The notes: generated by a model not told the origin, from the sequence alone. Counted from the stretch's first letter, positions 31,351-42,223 are shown. The stretch: 64,000 bases of DNA from Caulobacter sp. (GCA_030683005.1 JAUXMY010000017.1:98719-162718); one strand, 5' to 3'. Made by a program: numbers and translations.

Positions 31351-32619
31351 TCAGGTCATCCTGAACCGGAGCGGCACCGACTTGGGCCCGCAGACGAAAC
31401 TGGCCTCCATCCGGCGCGGCGCGCCGTCCAGCTCGATGCTCTCGAGGCGCGGCAGCAGTTCCTCCCACAGCACCCGCATCTCCATCCGCGCCAGATGCTG
31501 GCCCAGGCAGACGTGGGCGCCGTAGCCGAAGGCGACGTGCTTGTTGGGCGTGCGCTCGATGTCGAAGCGGTAGGGGTCGGTGAACACGCTTTCGTCGCGG
31601 TTGCCGGACGGATAGCTGAGCAGCAGCCAGTCGCCCTTGGCGATCTTGCGGCCGGCCAGCTCGGCGTCGGCCGTCGCGGTGCGCATGAAGTGCTTCACCG
31701 GCGTCTCCCAGCGGATCGACTCCTCGACCAGGCCCGGGATCAGGCCGGGGTTGTCCTTCAGCTTGCGGAACTGGTCGGGGTTCTCGGCCAGGGCCCACAT
31801 GGCGCCGGCGGTGGTGCTGGAGGTGGTGTCGTGTCCGGCGGTGGCGGCGATGATGTAGTAGCTCATCGCCTCCAGGTGGCCGAGCGGCTTGCCGTCGATC
31901 TGGCCGTTGGCGATGACGCTGGCGAGGTCCTGGCGCGGGTTGGCCCGGCGGTCCTCGGTCATGGCGTTGAAGTAGGTCATGAAGTCCATGACCGTGGCCT
32001 GCAGGTTGGCCAGGCCCGTATCGACGTCGGTCACCGCGCCGCCGCGGTTCAGCTCGGCGTCGGCGCTGCCGAACAGCTCCTGGGTCAGCTTCAGCATCCG
32101 GGGCTCGTCGATCTCCGGAACGCCGAGCACCTCCATGATCACGTGCAGCGGGTAGAGGAAGGCGACGTCCTTGGCGAAGTCGCAGCGGTCGCCCTTGGCC
32201 GCCATGCGGTCGACGAAGCCCCTGGCGATCTCGCGGATGCGCGCTTCGAGCCCGCGGATGTTCTGCGGCAGGAACCAGGCCTGGGTCAGGCGGCGGTAGG
32301 CGAAGTGGTCGGGGTTGTCCATCTGGACCAGCGAGCGGACCAGGTGGGGCGAGCCGCCGGTCATCTCGCGCACGCGCTTGTCGACCTCGATCGGGGTGAC
32401 CACGGTGGCGCGGTCGCCGTTGTGGAACAGCTCGTTCTGCTTCTCGACTTCCTGGATGTCGGCGAAGCGCGTGACCACCCAGAAGGGGTCGAAGCCGTCA
32501 GGCTGGGCCTGTTCCAGCGGCGCGTTGGCCCGCAGCCAGCGGAAGGCGTCGTCGACCCGGTTCCAATCGGCGTAGGCCTTGGGATCGATGATGGTGTTGG
32601 CGACGTCCTGCGGGATCAT
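31351..32619 (-). CDS. Cytochrome P450
   Basis: ATAGHDTTSSTTAGAMWAL I-helix, EESIRWETP ExxR, AFGYGAHVCLGQHLARMEMRVLWEELLPRL heme motif. Confidence 0.96.
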   Translation of the reverse strand: MIPQDVANTIIDPKAYADWNRVDDAFRWLRANAPLEQAQPDGFDPFWVVTRFADIQEVEKQNELFHNGDRATVVTPIEVDKRVREMTGGSPHLVRSLVQMDNPDHFAYRRLTQAWFLPQNIRGLEARIREIARGFVDRMAAKGDRCDFAKDVAFLYPLHVIMEVLGVPEIDEPRMLKLTQELFGSADAELNRGGAVTDVDTGLANLQATVMDFMTYFNAMTEDRRANPRQDLASVIANGQIDGKPLGHLEAMSYYIIAATAGHDTTSSTTAGAMWALAENPDQFRKLKDNPGLIPGLVEESIRWETPVKHFMRTATADAELAGRKIAKGDWLLLSYPSGNRDESVFTDPYRFDIERTPNKHVAFGYGAHVCLGQHLARMEMRVLWEELLPRLESIELDGAPRRMEASFVCGPKSVPLRFRMT

Positions 32620-32724
32620 GCTGAGGGTCCTTGCGTCTTTCCCTGGCGGCTCTCTAACAGGCCGGCCTCGATGCCCCGTAGCATTCAGTTGCTATACAGC
32701 CAACAAATAAGTTAGGGATTCGCC

Positions 32725-33375
32725 ATGCCCGACCGCGACCAGATCGTCACGACCCGGCGATCGCAGGCCCAGCGCCGCGACGAGTCCGAACGACGGCTGC
32801 TGCGCGCGGCGACCGAGGTGATCGTCGAACAGGGCGTCCGGGCCGCGACCTTCGAGGCGATCGGCGCGCGGGCCGGCTACAGCCGGGGTCTGGCGACCCA
32901 GAAGTTCGGCTCCAAACAGGGCATGACCGAGGCCCTGATCGCCCACCTGCACGAGCGCCAGGCCGAGGCGCTGGACGCGGCCGGCATCGACACCGCGCCG
33001 GGGCTCGAGGCGCTGCTGGGCTATGTCGACCACTACCTGCGCCGGCTGCGGCTGGAGGCCGAGGGCCGGGCCTACTTCATGCTGCTGGCCGACGCGGTGT
33101 CTGACCTGTCGACGCTGCGCACCGCCTTCGCCGCCTCGCACGAGACGGTCGAGCGTCTGCTGGAAGGGATCGTCATCCGCGGCCAGGACGAGGGCGCCAT
33201 CCGCGCCGACCTCGACCCCGACGCCGCCGCCCTGATGGTCGGCAGTCTGCTGCTGGGCCTGTCGGTGCAATGCCTGGTCGACCCGGACATGGATCTGGAT
33301 CCCATTCGCGAAACCAGCCTGGCGACGCTTCGTCTCAGTTTCGCCGCCCATCCTCAACCGGACAGACGCGCATGA
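32725..33375 (+). CDS. TetR-family transcriptional regulator, divergent from P450
   Basis: LLRAATEVIVEQGVRAATFEAIGARAGYSRGLATQKFGSKQGM. Confidence 0.92.
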   Translation: MPDRDQIVTTRRSQAQRRDESERRLLRAATEVIVEQGVRAATFEAIGARAGYSRGLATQKFGSKQGMTEALIAHLHERQAEALDAAGIDTAPGLEALLGYVDHYLRRLRLEAEGRAYFMLLADAVSDLSTLRTAFAASHETVERLLEGIVIRGQDEGAIRADLDPDAAALMVGSLLLGLSVQCLVDPDMDLDPIRETSLATLRLSFAAHPQPDRRA

Positions 33376-33554
33376 CCACGGAAGACGCCTACAAGACCTG
33401 GCAATGCCGGACCTGCGGCTATCTCTATGACGAGGCCGAGGGCGATCCGGGCGAAGGCCTGGCGCCCGGAACGCGCTGGTCCGACATCCCGGCCGACTGG
33501 GTCTGTCCGCTGTGCGGCACGCCCAAGGCCGACTTCGACATGATCGAGCTGTAG
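33372..33554 (+). CDS. Rubredoxin
   Basis: WQCRTCGYLYDEAEGDPGEGLAPGTRWSDIPADWVCPLCGTPKADFDMIEL (two CxxCG motifs); ATGA overlap with TetR gene. Confidence 0.96.
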   Translation: MTTEDAYKTWQCRTCGYLYDEAEGDPGEGLAPGTRWSDIPADWVCPLCGTPKADFDMIEL

Positions 33555-33570
33555 CCAGCCCGCTTCACAA

Positions 33571-33686
33571 GCCTTGCGTCCTTCGACACGCCGCTGCGCG
33601 GCTGCTCAGGATGACGTATCTGGAAAGCTACCCACCCACGTCATGCTGAGCAGCGCTCGAAGAGCGCGTGTCGAAGCACGCAAAGC
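33571..33686. repeat. Long imperfect inverted-repeat element (REP-like)
   Basis: gccttgcgtccttcgacacgc..gctgctcaggatgacg // cgtcatgctgagcagc..gcgtgtcgaagcacgcaaagc. Confidence 0.8.
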
Positions 33687-33695
33687 CTGGGCCCG

Positions 33696-34658
33696 TCAGT
33701 CCTTCGTCGGGCTGACGCCGCCGGGCGCCTCGTAGGTCAGGGCCAGGAAGACGTCCTCCAGGTCCGGGTCCTCGGTGGCGATGTCCTTGATGTGCAGGCC
33801 GCTGGCCTTCACCGCCGCCAGCACCTGCTCGACGCTCGATTCGCCGGTCCGGTAGGTGACGGCGAAGGAGCCGCCGCCGCGCAGCTTCGTCTCGAAGCCG
33901 GTCAGGTCCGGCGCCGTGGCCACCGGCTCTTCCGGCGTCACCACCACGTTGCGGGTGTCCAGCCGCTTGAGCAGGGTCTCGGTCGGCTCGCAGGCCGCGA
34001 CCTCGCCCCGGTTGATGATGGCGATCTGGTCGCAGAGCTCCTGCGCCTCTTCCAGGTAGTGGGTGGTCAGCACGATGGTTACGCCCATCTGGTTGAGGCC
34101 CACCACGTAGTTCCACAGCTGGCGGCGTAGCTCGACGTCGACGCCCGCCGTGGGCTCGTCGAGGATCAGCACCGGCGGTCGGTGAACCATGGCCTTGGCC
34201 ACCATCAGGCGGCGCTTCATGCCGCCCGACAGCATGCGGACATAGGCCCCGGCCTTGTCCGACAGGCCCAGCGCGGCGAGCAGTTCGTCGGTGTGGCGCT
34301 CGGCCTTGGGGACGCCGTACATGCCGGCCTGGACTTCCAGGGATTCGCGCGGCGTGAAGAAGACGTCGGCCGCCAGCTCCTGCGGCACCACCCCGATCGC
34401 TGCGCGGGCGTCGCGGGAGCGCTCGTCGATGTCGCGCCCCCAGATCCGCACCGTGCCGGAGGTCTTCCGGGTCAACCCCGCGAGGATGTTGATGAAGGTC
34501 GACTTGCCGGCCCCGTTGGGGCCCAGCAGGCCGAAGATCGAACCGCGCGGGATCTTCAGGTCGATGCCGTTGAGCGCCTGCTTCGGCGGCGTGGTCTTGG
34601 TGCCGGCGTAGGTCTTGTAGAGGCCTTCGGCCTCGATCGCGTAGTCGGGGAGCTGCAT
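33696..34658 (-). CDS. ABC transporter ATP-binding protein
   Basis: LLGPNGAGKSTFINILAG Walker A, MLSGGMKRRLMVAKAMVHRPPVLILDEPTAGVD. Confidence 0.95.
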   Translation of the reverse strand: MQLPDYAIEAEGLYKTYAGTKTTPPKQALNGIDLKIPRGSIFGLLGPNGAGKSTFINILAGLTRKTSGTVRIWGRDIDERSRDARAAIGVVPQELAADVFFTPRESLEVQAGMYGVPKAERHTDELLAALGLSDKAGAYVRMLSGGMKRRLMVAKAMVHRPPVLILDEPTAGVDVELRRQLWNYVVGLNQMGVTIVLTTHYLEEAQELCDQIAIINRGEVAACEPTETLLKRLDTRNVVVTPEEPVATAPDLTGFETKLRGGGSFAVTYRTGESSVEQVLAAVKASGLHIKDIATEDPDLEDVFLALTYEAPGGVSPTKD

Positions 34659-34759
34659 GGGGACCCGGGGTCGTTGACGCCAAAGCGGCGCGTCGCATAG
34701 GTATGCCTCGCGCGCCGTCCAGCCAAGGGCGGCCTGACGCTTTGCACGGAAGACCCTCG

Positions 34760-35035
34760 ATGGCCCGCAAGCCCAAGGCGACGACGCCCACCGCCACCCC
34801 GCTGCCGCAGGCCGCGATGTTCCCCGCGCCGGAGACGGTGACGGTCCGCTCGCACCGCATCGCCTGCGAGGGCGTCGGCGGCGCGCTCGGCCACCCGCGT
34901 GTCTGGCTGGAGATGGGCGAGGCCGGCTGGGTCGACTGCCCCTACTGCGACCGCCGCTTCGTGGCCGCGACGGGTCCCGGGGACGAGGACGAGCGGCTCG
35001 CGCCGGGGGTCTACGAGGGCTCGGCCGGCCATTGA
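34760..35035 (+). CDS. Zinc-finger (zf-CHCC / NDUFS6-like) domain protein
   Basis: IACEGVGGALGHPRVWLEMGEAGWVDCPYCDRRFV. Confidence 0.88.
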   Translation: MARKPKATTPTATPLPQAAMFPAPETVTVRSHRIACEGVGGALGHPRVWLEMGEAGWVDCPYCDRRFVAATGPGDEDERLAPGVYEGSAGH

Positions 35036-35095
35036 GGTCCGGAAACCGCCGGACGCAGGGCTGACCTCAACGATCGCCGCGCCTATCTTCGGCGC

Positions 35096-35890
35096 ATGAG
35101 CATCGCCGAAACCTTCCACAGCCTGCATGCCTCGGGCTTCCTCACCCTTCCCAACGCCTGGGACGCCGGCTCCGCGCGGGTCATCGAGACGCTCGGCGCG
35201 AAGGCCGTCGCCACCTCGAGCGCGGCGGTCTGCTGGGCGCACGGCTATGCCGATGGCCACCACCTGCCGGTCGATTTCCTGATCACCACGGTGCGCGAGA
35301 TCACCCGCGTCGTCTCGATCCCGGTGACCTGCGACTTCGAGGGCGGCTACGCCGACGATCCGGCGCAGGTGGCGGAGAACATCGCCCGGATCATCGACGC
35401 CGGCGCGGTGGGCATCAACATCGAGGATGGCCGCGCGCCGCCGGAGCTGCTGGCGCGCAAGATCACCGCGGTGCGCGAGGCGGCGGCGAAGGCCGGCGTG
35501 AACCTGTTCATCAATGCCCGCACCGATGTCTTCCTCAAGGGGCTGGCGGAGGGCGAGGCGGCGGTGACCGAGTCGCTGCGGCGCGGGTCGCTGTACCGCG
35601 AGGCGGGGGCGAACGGCCTGTTCGTTCCCTATGTCGTCGAGGCGGACCACATCACCGCCATCGCGGGCGACTGCGGCCTGCCGCTGAACGTCATGGCCCG
35701 GCCGGGCCTGCCGGCGGCCGCGACGCTGGAGGCGCTGGGCGCCCGGCGGCTGTCGTCGGCGACGGGCCTGGCCCGCGCGGCGCTGGCGGCGCTGAAGACG
35801 GCGACGACGGCGTTTCTGGAGACAGGGGATTCGGATGCGTTGAGCGCGGCCGGCGGGCCGCCGAGCGACTACAACAAGCTGTTCCTCTAG
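35096..35890 (+). CDS. Isocitrate lyase/PEP mutase superfamily protein
   Basis: LTLPNAWDAGSARVIETLGAKAVATSSAAVCW, VTCDFEGGYADDPAQVAENIARIIDAGAVGINIEDG, INARTDVFL. Confidence 0.93.
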   Translation: MSIAETFHSLHASGFLTLPNAWDAGSARVIETLGAKAVATSSAAVCWAHGYADGHHLPVDFLITTVREITRVVSIPVTCDFEGGYADDPAQVAENIARIIDAGAVGINIEDGRAPPELLARKITAVREAAAKAGVNLFINARTDVFLKGLAEGEAAVTESLRRGSLYREAGANGLFVPYVVEADHITAIAGDCGLPLNVMARPGLPAAATLEALGARRLSSATGLARAALAALKTATTAFLETGDSDALSAAGGPPSDYNKLFL

Positions 35891-36720
35891 ATCCCCCCGA
35901 ACGGCACCACCCTGTTGCCGGCGTCGTGGCCGATATCGGCGCCGCCGAGGTAGGCGATCCCCGACCGCTCGCACCAGAAGCGGACGATCTCCTCGGCCGT
36001 CATGCCGAAGTCCGCGGTCGGGTTGTCGTCGACGTAGCAGCGGCCCAGCCGGATGCCCTTCACGCGGCGGATGGCCGGGTTGCTGGTCAGGTGGAACATC
36101 ATCCGGTCGATGCGGTAGGCGTACTCGCCGATCTCCTCGAGGATCAGCACATGGCCGGTCAGGTCCGGCTCGAGCGGCGTGCCGAGGATCTGGCAGAGTA
36201 TGGTCAGGTTGAAGGCCGCGACCTTCTCGCCAGGGACGAGGCCCGGCTCCAGGGCGGCGGGGTCGCGGTCGACCAGCCAGCTGAGCGCCCGGGCCACGGC
36301 GGCCTCGCCGCCCGCGCGGCGGATGTCGTGCGGCAGCGGCCCGTGGGCCAGGTGCGGGAAGCCGGCCCGGTACAGCCCCGCCAGCAGCGCGCCGCCGTCG
36401 CTGTAGCCCATCCAGGTCTTGCGCCGCGCCGCCTCGCCCAGCCCGGCGAGGATGGCCTCGGCCGGGCGACAGGACCCGTAGCCGCCGCGCGCGAACCAGA
36501 CGGCGTCGATCTCCGGATCATTGGCGATGCGCAGGACGCCTTCCGTCCGTTCGGCGTCGGTTCCGGCGAAGTGGGTGTGACGGGCGAAGCACTGCGGATC
36601 GAACACCAGCTCGACCCGATCGCCGTATCGCGCCCGGGCGAAGGCCGTCACTTCATCGGGCACGGCGGGGTCGATGAAGGACGAGGGCGCGACCACGCCG
36701 ATCCTGACCCGCTCGCCCAT
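35887..36720 (-). CDS. LD-carboxypeptidase (muramoyltetrapeptide carboxypeptidase)
   Basis: [64 protein letters not shown]. Confidence 0.9.
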   Translation of the reverse strand: MGERVRIGVVAPSSFIDPAVPDEVTAFARARYGDRVELVFDPQCFARHTHFAGTDAERTEGVLRIANDPEIDAVWFARGGYGSCRPAEAILAGLGEAARRKTWMGYSDGGALLAGLYRAGFPHLAHGPLPHDIRRAGGEAAVARALSWLVDRDPAALEPGLVPGEKVAAFNLTILCQILGTPLEPDLTGHVLILEEIGEYAYRIDRMMFHLTSNPAIRRVKGIRLGRCYVDDNPTADFGMTAEEIVRFWCERSGIAYLGGADIGHDAGNRVVPFGGI

Positions 36721-36779
36721 CCCCGTCCGCGTCCTTCCGGCCGTTTGCCGCCCTGCCCGCGACCGTATATTGGCCGGAC

Positions 36780-38180
36780 ATGCTTCGCGACAGACCCTAC
36801 TTCTTTTCAGGCATCGGCGGCAGCGGCATGCTGCCGCTCGCCCTCATCGTCCAGGCACGGGGCGTGCGCGTCGAAGGCTCCGACCGGGCGCTCGACAAGG
36901 GCATGACCGGCGCGAAGTTCCAGTTCCTGGCCGACCTGGATATCGGGCTGCATCCGCAGGACGGCAGCGGCGTGGTCAGCGCCGACCAGGTGATCGTGGC
37001 CAGCGCCGCGGTCGAGGACACCGTGCCCGACATGGTCCGCGCTCGCCAACTGGGCGCCACCGTGCTTAGGCGGCCGGAACTGCTGGCCGACCTGTTCAAC
37101 GGGGCCCCGCGCTCGGTCGGCGTCGCCGGCACCAGCGGCAAGTCGACGACCACGGCGATGATCGCCTGGATTCTGCACAGCCTGGGTCAGGACCCGACGG
37201 TCATGAACGGCGCGGTGATGAAGAACTTCGTCACCGACGACATCCCCTTCGCCAGCGCCCTGGTCGGCGGCGGCGACCTGTTCGTCAGCGAGGTCGACGA
37301 GAGCGACGGCTCGATCGCCCGCTATGACGCGACGGTGGCGGTGATCAACAACATCTCCGAGGACCACAAGTCGATGGCCGAGCTGCGGACCCTGTTCGCC
37401 GGCTTCGCCGATCGCGCCCACCGGGTCGTGCTGAACCTCGACAATGAGGAGACGGCGCTGCTGGCCAGCAAGGCGCGGCCGGAGCGTCTCGTGACCTGGA
37501 GCCTCTCGGACCTGGGCGCCGATCTGGAAGCGTCCGACATCCGGCCCGAGCCGGAGGCCATCGCCTTCCGCCTGACCGGCCGCGACGGCCTCGACATCCC
37601 GGTGAATCTCGGCGTTCCGGGCCGCCACAACGTCGCCAACGCCATGGCGGCGCTGGGCGCGGCCAAGGCGCTGGGTCTGGACGTGGCGAAGGCGGCTGCG
37701 GCGCTGGAGGGCTACAGCGGCGTCAAACGCCGGATGGAGGTCGTCGGCCGCAAGGGCGGCGTCACGGTCATCGATGACTTCGCCCACAACCCCGACAAGA
37801 TCGCCGCCACGCTGGAGGCGCTGCACGCCTTCCCGGGCCGCCTGCTGGTGATGTTCCAGCCGCATGGCTTTGGACCCCTGCGGATGATGCGGCGGGAGTT
37901 CGTGGAGGGCTTCGCCTCGGGCCTCGCGCCTGACGACGTGCTGCTGATGCCGCCGCCGGTCTACCACGGCGGCACCACGACCATGGACGTCACCAGCGCC
38001 GACATCACCGGCGACATCGTTGACGCCGGCCGCAAGGCCGAGGCGCTCGACAGCCGTGACGCCGTGGGCGACCGCCTCGTCGAACTGGCCCGCCCCGGCG
38101 ACCGCATCGTCATCATGGGCGCGAGGGACGACACCCTGTCGACCTTTGCGGCGGACGTGTTGGCGCGGCTGCCGGACTAG
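36780..38180 (+). CDS. mpl: Mur ligase family (Mpl/MurC-like) UDP-N-acetylmuramate ligase
   Basis: [65 protein letters not shown]. Confidence 0.85.
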   Translation: MLRDRPYFFSGIGGSGMLPLALIVQARGVRVEGSDRALDKGMTGAKFQFLADLDIGLHPQDGSGVVSADQVIVASAAVEDTVPDMVRARQLGATVLRRPELLADLFNGAPRSVGVAGTSGKSTTTAMIAWILHSLGQDPTVMNGAVMKNFVTDDIPFASALVGGGDLFVSEVDESDGSIARYDATVAVINNISEDHKSMAELRTLFAGFADRAHRVVLNLDNEETALLASKARPERLVTWSLSDLGADLEASDIRPEPEAIAFRLTGRDGLDIPVNLGVPGRHNVANAMAALGAAKALGLDVAKAAAALEGYSGVKRRMEVVGRKGGVTVIDDFAHNPDKIAATLEALHAFPGRLLVMFQPHGFGPLRMMRREFVEGFASGLAPDDVLLMPPPVYHGGTTTMDVTSADITGDIVDAGRKAEALDSRDAVGDRLVELARPGDRIVIMGARDDTLSTFAADVLARLPD

Positions 38181-39205
38181 TCTGCCGCCGGCGCCGCCGG
38201 CTCAGCCGCCAGGCTGAAGTTGATCGGCAGCTTGATGCGCGCGCCCGCGACTGGACGCCCGCCCGGCGTCCAGGGGTTCATCACCGTGAAGCTGGCGACC
38301 GCCACCGCTGAGGCCGCGAAGCCGAGACCCTCTGGACTCTCACGAGCAGGTTTGCAGTCGGTCAGCCGTCCGTCAGGGGCCACCAGGCAGTCGGCGACGC
38401 CCACGCCTTCGACGACACCCTTGTCGGCAGCCGCCTGCGGATAGAGCGCGACGATCTTCTTGGGGTCGATCAGCGTTATCCATTCCGGCTTCACGACCCT
38501 CCTGGCCTGGCCCGCCGGAGTCGCTGGATTGAGGAACTGGAAGCTGATGATGACGTCGGAGTCTGCGAATTTCACACCTTCTTCCGAGGTCATCTTCATC
38601 CTGAACCTCCCGGCCAGGCTCTGCGCCGCTCGACCGAACGCGGCGCCTTTGGGGATTCCGCCTGCGTACTGGCAGTGCCGCAAGCCACCGGTCTGGTCGA
38701 GACTGCAGCGGAGCGCGGCGGTTCCCGACGGCAGGTCACCCGCCTCCTTGGGCCAGGCCGCTGCCATATCCTCGAAGCCCGGAGCCTCGGCCCAGAGCGG
38801 CTTGGTGATGACGTATCGCGCGGACATGCTTGGCGCATAGAGAATCATCGGGATCCGAACCGTCGCACCGTCAACGGGTTCACCGTTGCGCATCTGCGGC
38901 TTCATGCGGAACTTTCGCGTGGCCATCTTCTCGACGGCCTCGCCAAAACCCAGCCCGGCGGGCCATTCGGAGACGGTCTTGCATTCTCGCAGGAAGCCGT
39001 CCTTTCCGACGATGCAGGTCACCGTTGCGCGGCCGCTGATGCTTCGGTCGATCGCGGCCTCCGGGAAGAAGCTCGACAGGTCCTCGGCATTCGGCCTCCG
39101 GAGCCAATCAGGATTGGTTATGGTGTCGCCCCGGGCCGACACGCCTGTCGCATCGATCGCCCATACCGCGGCGACCAATCCTGAAACGATGACGAAACGG
39201 CGCAT
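38177..39205 (-). CDS. Secreted protein with three TonB C-terminal-like modules
   Basis: Signal peptide; three related segments [25 protein letters not shown] / [23 protein letters not shown] / [23 protein letters not shown]. Confidence 0.65.
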   Translation of the reverse strand: MRRFVIVSGLVAAVWAIDATGVSARGDTITNPDWLRRPNAEDLSSFFPEAAIDRSISGRATVTCIVGKDGFLRECKTVSEWPAGLGFGEAVEKMATRKFRMKPQMRNGEPVDGATVRIPMILYAPSMSARYVITKPLWAEAPGFEDMAAAWPKEAGDLPSGTAALRCSLDQTGGLRHCQYAGGIPKGAAFGRAAQSLAGRFRMKMTSEEGVKFADSDVIISFQFLNPATPAGQARRVVKPEWITLIDPKKIVALYPQAAADKGVVEGVGVADCLVAPDGRLTDCKPARESPEGLGFAASAVAVASFTVMNPWTPGGRPVAGARIKLPINFSLAAEPAAPAAD

Positions 39206-39304
39206 ACCTTCCCCCACAACTCACACGACAGTGGCAGACGATCACGTGGTTGCAAAGGGTCGATGCGGGCTGACCTCGGCGCCTTGAATGTCTATCCTGC
39301 CCCC

Positions 39305-42223
39305 ATGACCGACACCGCCGCGCCGCCCGCCGAAGATCGCCCGCTGACCCAGGACGGCCCCGCCCTGCGGCTCTATCTGATCGACGCCTCGGCCTACATC
39401 TTCCGGGCCTATCACGCGCTGCCGCCGCTGACGCGCAAGTCCGACGGCCTGCCGGTCGGCGCGGTGCAGGGCTACTGCAACATGCTGTGGAAGCTGCTGC
39501 GCGACATGAAGGGCGCCGACGGCCCGACCCACCTGGCGGCGATCTTCGACCATTCGGAGAAGACGTTCCGCAACGCCCTGTTCGACCAGTACAAGGCCCA
39601 CCGCCCGCCGCCGCCCGAGGACCTGATCCCGCAGTTCCAGCTGGTCCGCGACGCCACCGCCGCGTTCGGCGTGCCCTGCGTCGAGCTGGCCGGCTACGAG
39701 GCCGACGACCTGATCGCCACCTACGCCTGCAAGGCGCGGGACGCCGGCGGCGAGGCGGTGATCGTCTCGTCCGACAAGGACCTGATGCAGCTGATCGGCG
39801 GCGGGGTCGTCATGTACGATCCGATGAAGGACCGGCGTCTGGAAGAGGACGCGGTGATGGAGAAGTTCGGGGTCACCCCGGACAAGATGGTCGACCTGCA
39901 GGCCCTGGTCGGCGACAGCGTCGACAACATTCCCGGCGCCCCGGGCATCGGCCCCAAGACGGCGGCCCAGCTGCTGGACGAGTACGGCGACCTCGATACG
40001 CTGCTGGCCCGGGCAGGCGAGATCAAGCAGCCCAAGCGCCGCGAGACCCTGATCGCCTACGCCGACCAGATCCGCCTCAGCCGCACCCTGGTCCGCCTGA
40101 CCTGCGACGCCCCCGCGCCCGAGCTCATCGACGACTTCGTGCTGCGCGATCCCGATCCGGTGGTGCTGTCGGCTTTCCTGGAGCTGATGGAGTTCCGCAG
40201 CCTTCAGCGCCGGGTCGGCGACGGCAAGACTGAGGCCCACAATGGCCAGGCCTTCGCCTCGCAGATGCGGCCCGCCGTCCCCACGGCGCCGGTCAGCTCG
40301 CCGCGCTACGCGCCCCAGGCGGTCAACGCCGACGCCCCGGCCCAGGCCTTCGACCACGACGCCTATCACTGTATCCAGACCCTCGAGGCGCTGGACGCCT
40401 TCATCGCGCGGGCGACGCTGGCCGGCGTGGTCGGGTTCGACACCGAGACCGACGCCCTGTCGGCGACCCACGCGGGCCTGTGCGGCGTGTCGCTGGCCAT
40501 TGGACCCAATGATGCCTGCTACATCCCGCTGACCCACGAGCACACGCCGATGGCGGGGGCCGGCGGGCTCGACTTCGGCGACACGCCCGACACCCGCGAG
40601 CCGATCGTCCAGCTGGAAAAGCCGCAGGCGCTGGCCCGGCTCAAGGTGCTGCTGGAAGACCCGACCGTCCTGAAGGTCACCCAGAACGGCAAGTACGACA
40701 TGGCCGTGATGGCGCGGCGCGGCATCCGCGTGGCGCCGATCGACGACACCATGCTGATCTCCTACGTCCTCGAAGGCGGCCTGCACGGCCACGGCATGGA
40801 CGAGCTGGCCCGGCTGCACCTGGGCCACGACCCCATCCCGTTCAAGCAGGTGGCCGGGGTCGGCAAGGCGCAGAAGTCGTTCAAGCACGTCGAGCTGAAG
40901 CCGGCGACCTGCTATGCCGCCGAGGACGCCGACGTGACCCTGCGGCTGTGGCGCATCCTCAAGCCCAGGCTGGCCCGCGAAGGTCTGCTCACGGTCTACG
41001 AGACGCTGGAGCGCGGCATGCCGGCGGTCCTGGCCGACATGGAGCTGGAGGGCATCCGCGTCGATCCCGAACGCCTGCGCCGCCTCAGCCACGAGTTCGG
41101 CATGAAGATGGTCGAGCTGGAGGCCACGGCCCACGAACTGGCCGGCCGGCCGTTCAACCTGGGCAGTCCCAAGCAGATCGGCGACATCCTGTTTGGCGAG
41201 ATGGCCCTGCCCGGCGGCAAGAAGACCGCCACCGGCCAGTGGGGCACCGACGCCAGCGTGCTGGAAGACCTGGCCCTGACCCACGACCTGCCGCGCACCC
41301 TGCTGGACTGGCGTCAGCTGTCGAAGCTGAAGGGCACCTATACCGACGCCCTGTCGGCCGCTGCCGATCCCGACACCAACCGGGTCCACACCTCCTACCA
41401 GCTGGCCGCGGCGACCACCGGGCGGCTGGCCTCGTCCGATCCGAACCTGCAGAACATCCCCGTCCGCAACGAGATCGGCCGCCAGATCCGCCAGGCCTTC
41501 ATCGCCGCGCCGGGCAATGTGCTGATCAGCGCCGACTACAGCCAGATCGAGCTGCGGCTGCTGGCCCACATCGGCGACATCCCCGAGCTCAAGCGCGCCT
41601 TCAAGGCGGGGCTCGACATTCACGCCGCCACCGCCTCGGAGATGTTCGGCGTCCCGGTCGAGGGCATGCCCGCCGAAACCCGCCGCCGGGCCAAGGCGAT
41701 CAACTTCGGCATCGTCTACGGCATCAGCGCCTTTGGCCTGGCCAACCAGCTGGGCATCGACCAGGGCGAGGCCGGCGCCTACATCAAGACCTACTTCGAG
41801 CGCTTCCCGGGCATCCGCGCCTATATGGACAAGACCCGCGCCGAGGTCCGCGAGGCCGGCTTCGTCTCGACCGTCTTCGGCCGACGCATCCACATCCCCG
41901 CCATCCACTCCAAGTCCGCCGCCGAGCGCCAGTTCGGCGAGCGCGCCGCCATCAACGCGCCGATCCAGGGCGCGGCGGCCGACATCATCCGCCGGGCGAT
42001 GATGCGCATGCACGCCGCCCTGGCCGACGCCGGCCTGTCGGACGTCAAGATGCTGCTGCAGGTGCACGACGAACTGGTCTTCGAGGCTCCGCGCGAGAAG
42101 GCCGAGGCGGCCATGGCGGTGATCCGTCCGGTGATGGAGAAGGCGGCCGTCCCGGCCGTCGAGCTGACGGTGCCGCTGGTCGTCGACGCCCGGGCCGCCG
42201 ACAACTGGGACGAGGCGCACTGA
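39305..42223 (+). CDS. polA: DNA polymerase I
   Basis: 5' nuclease (YKAHRPPPPEDL, EADDLIATYA), 3'-5' exo (FDTETDALS), Pol A (LISADYSQIELRLLAHI, AKAINFGIVYGISAFGLA, LQVHDELVFEAP). Confidence 0.97.
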   Translation: MTDTAAPPAEDRPLTQDGPALRLYLIDASAYIFRAYHALPPLTRKSDGLPVGAVQGYCNMLWKLLRDMKGADGPTHLAAIFDHSEKTFRNALFDQYKAHRPPPPEDLIPQFQLVRDATAAFGVPCVELAGYEADDLIATYACKARDAGGEAVIVSSDKDLMQLIGGGVVMYDPMKDRRLEEDAVMEKFGVTPDKMVDLQALVGDSVDNIPGAPGIGPKTAAQLLDEYGDLDTLLARAGEIKQPKRRETLIAYADQIRLSRTLVRLTCDAPAPELIDDFVLRDPDPVVLSAFLELMEFRSLQRRVGDGKTEAHNGQAFASQMRPAVPTAPVSSPRYAPQAVNADAPAQAFDHDAYHCIQTLEALDAFIARATLAGVVGFDTETDALSATHAGLCGVSLAIGPNDACYIPLTHEHTPMAGAGGLDFGDTPDTREPIVQLEKPQALARLKVLLEDPTVLKVTQNGKYDMAVMARRGIRVAPIDDTMLISYVLEGGLHGHGMDELARLHLGHDPIPFKQVAGVGKAQKSFKHVELKPATCYAAEDADVTLRLWRILKPRLAREGLLTVYETLERGMPAVLADMELEGIRVDPERLRRLSHEFGMKMVELEATAHELAGRPFNLGSPKQIGDILFGEMALPGGKKTATGQWGTDASVLEDLALTHDLPRTLLDWRQLSKLKGTYTDALSAAADPDTNRVHTSYQLAAATTGRLASSDPNLQNIPVRNEIGRQIRQAFIAAPGNVLISADYSQIELRLLAHIGDIPELKRAFKAGLDIHAATASEMFGVPVEGMPAETRRRAKAINFGIVYGISAFGLANQLGIDQGEAGAYIKTYFERFPGIRAYMDKTRAEVREAGFVSTVFGRRIHIPAIHSKSAAERQFGERAAINAPIQGAAADIIRRAMMRMHAALADAGLSDVKMLLQVHDELVFEAPREKAEAAMAVIRPVMEKAAVPAVELTVPLVVDARAADNWDEAH

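Noticed and set aside
39242-42220. 992-aa minus-strand ORF
   Set aside because: Antisense shadow of polA; no recognisable domain
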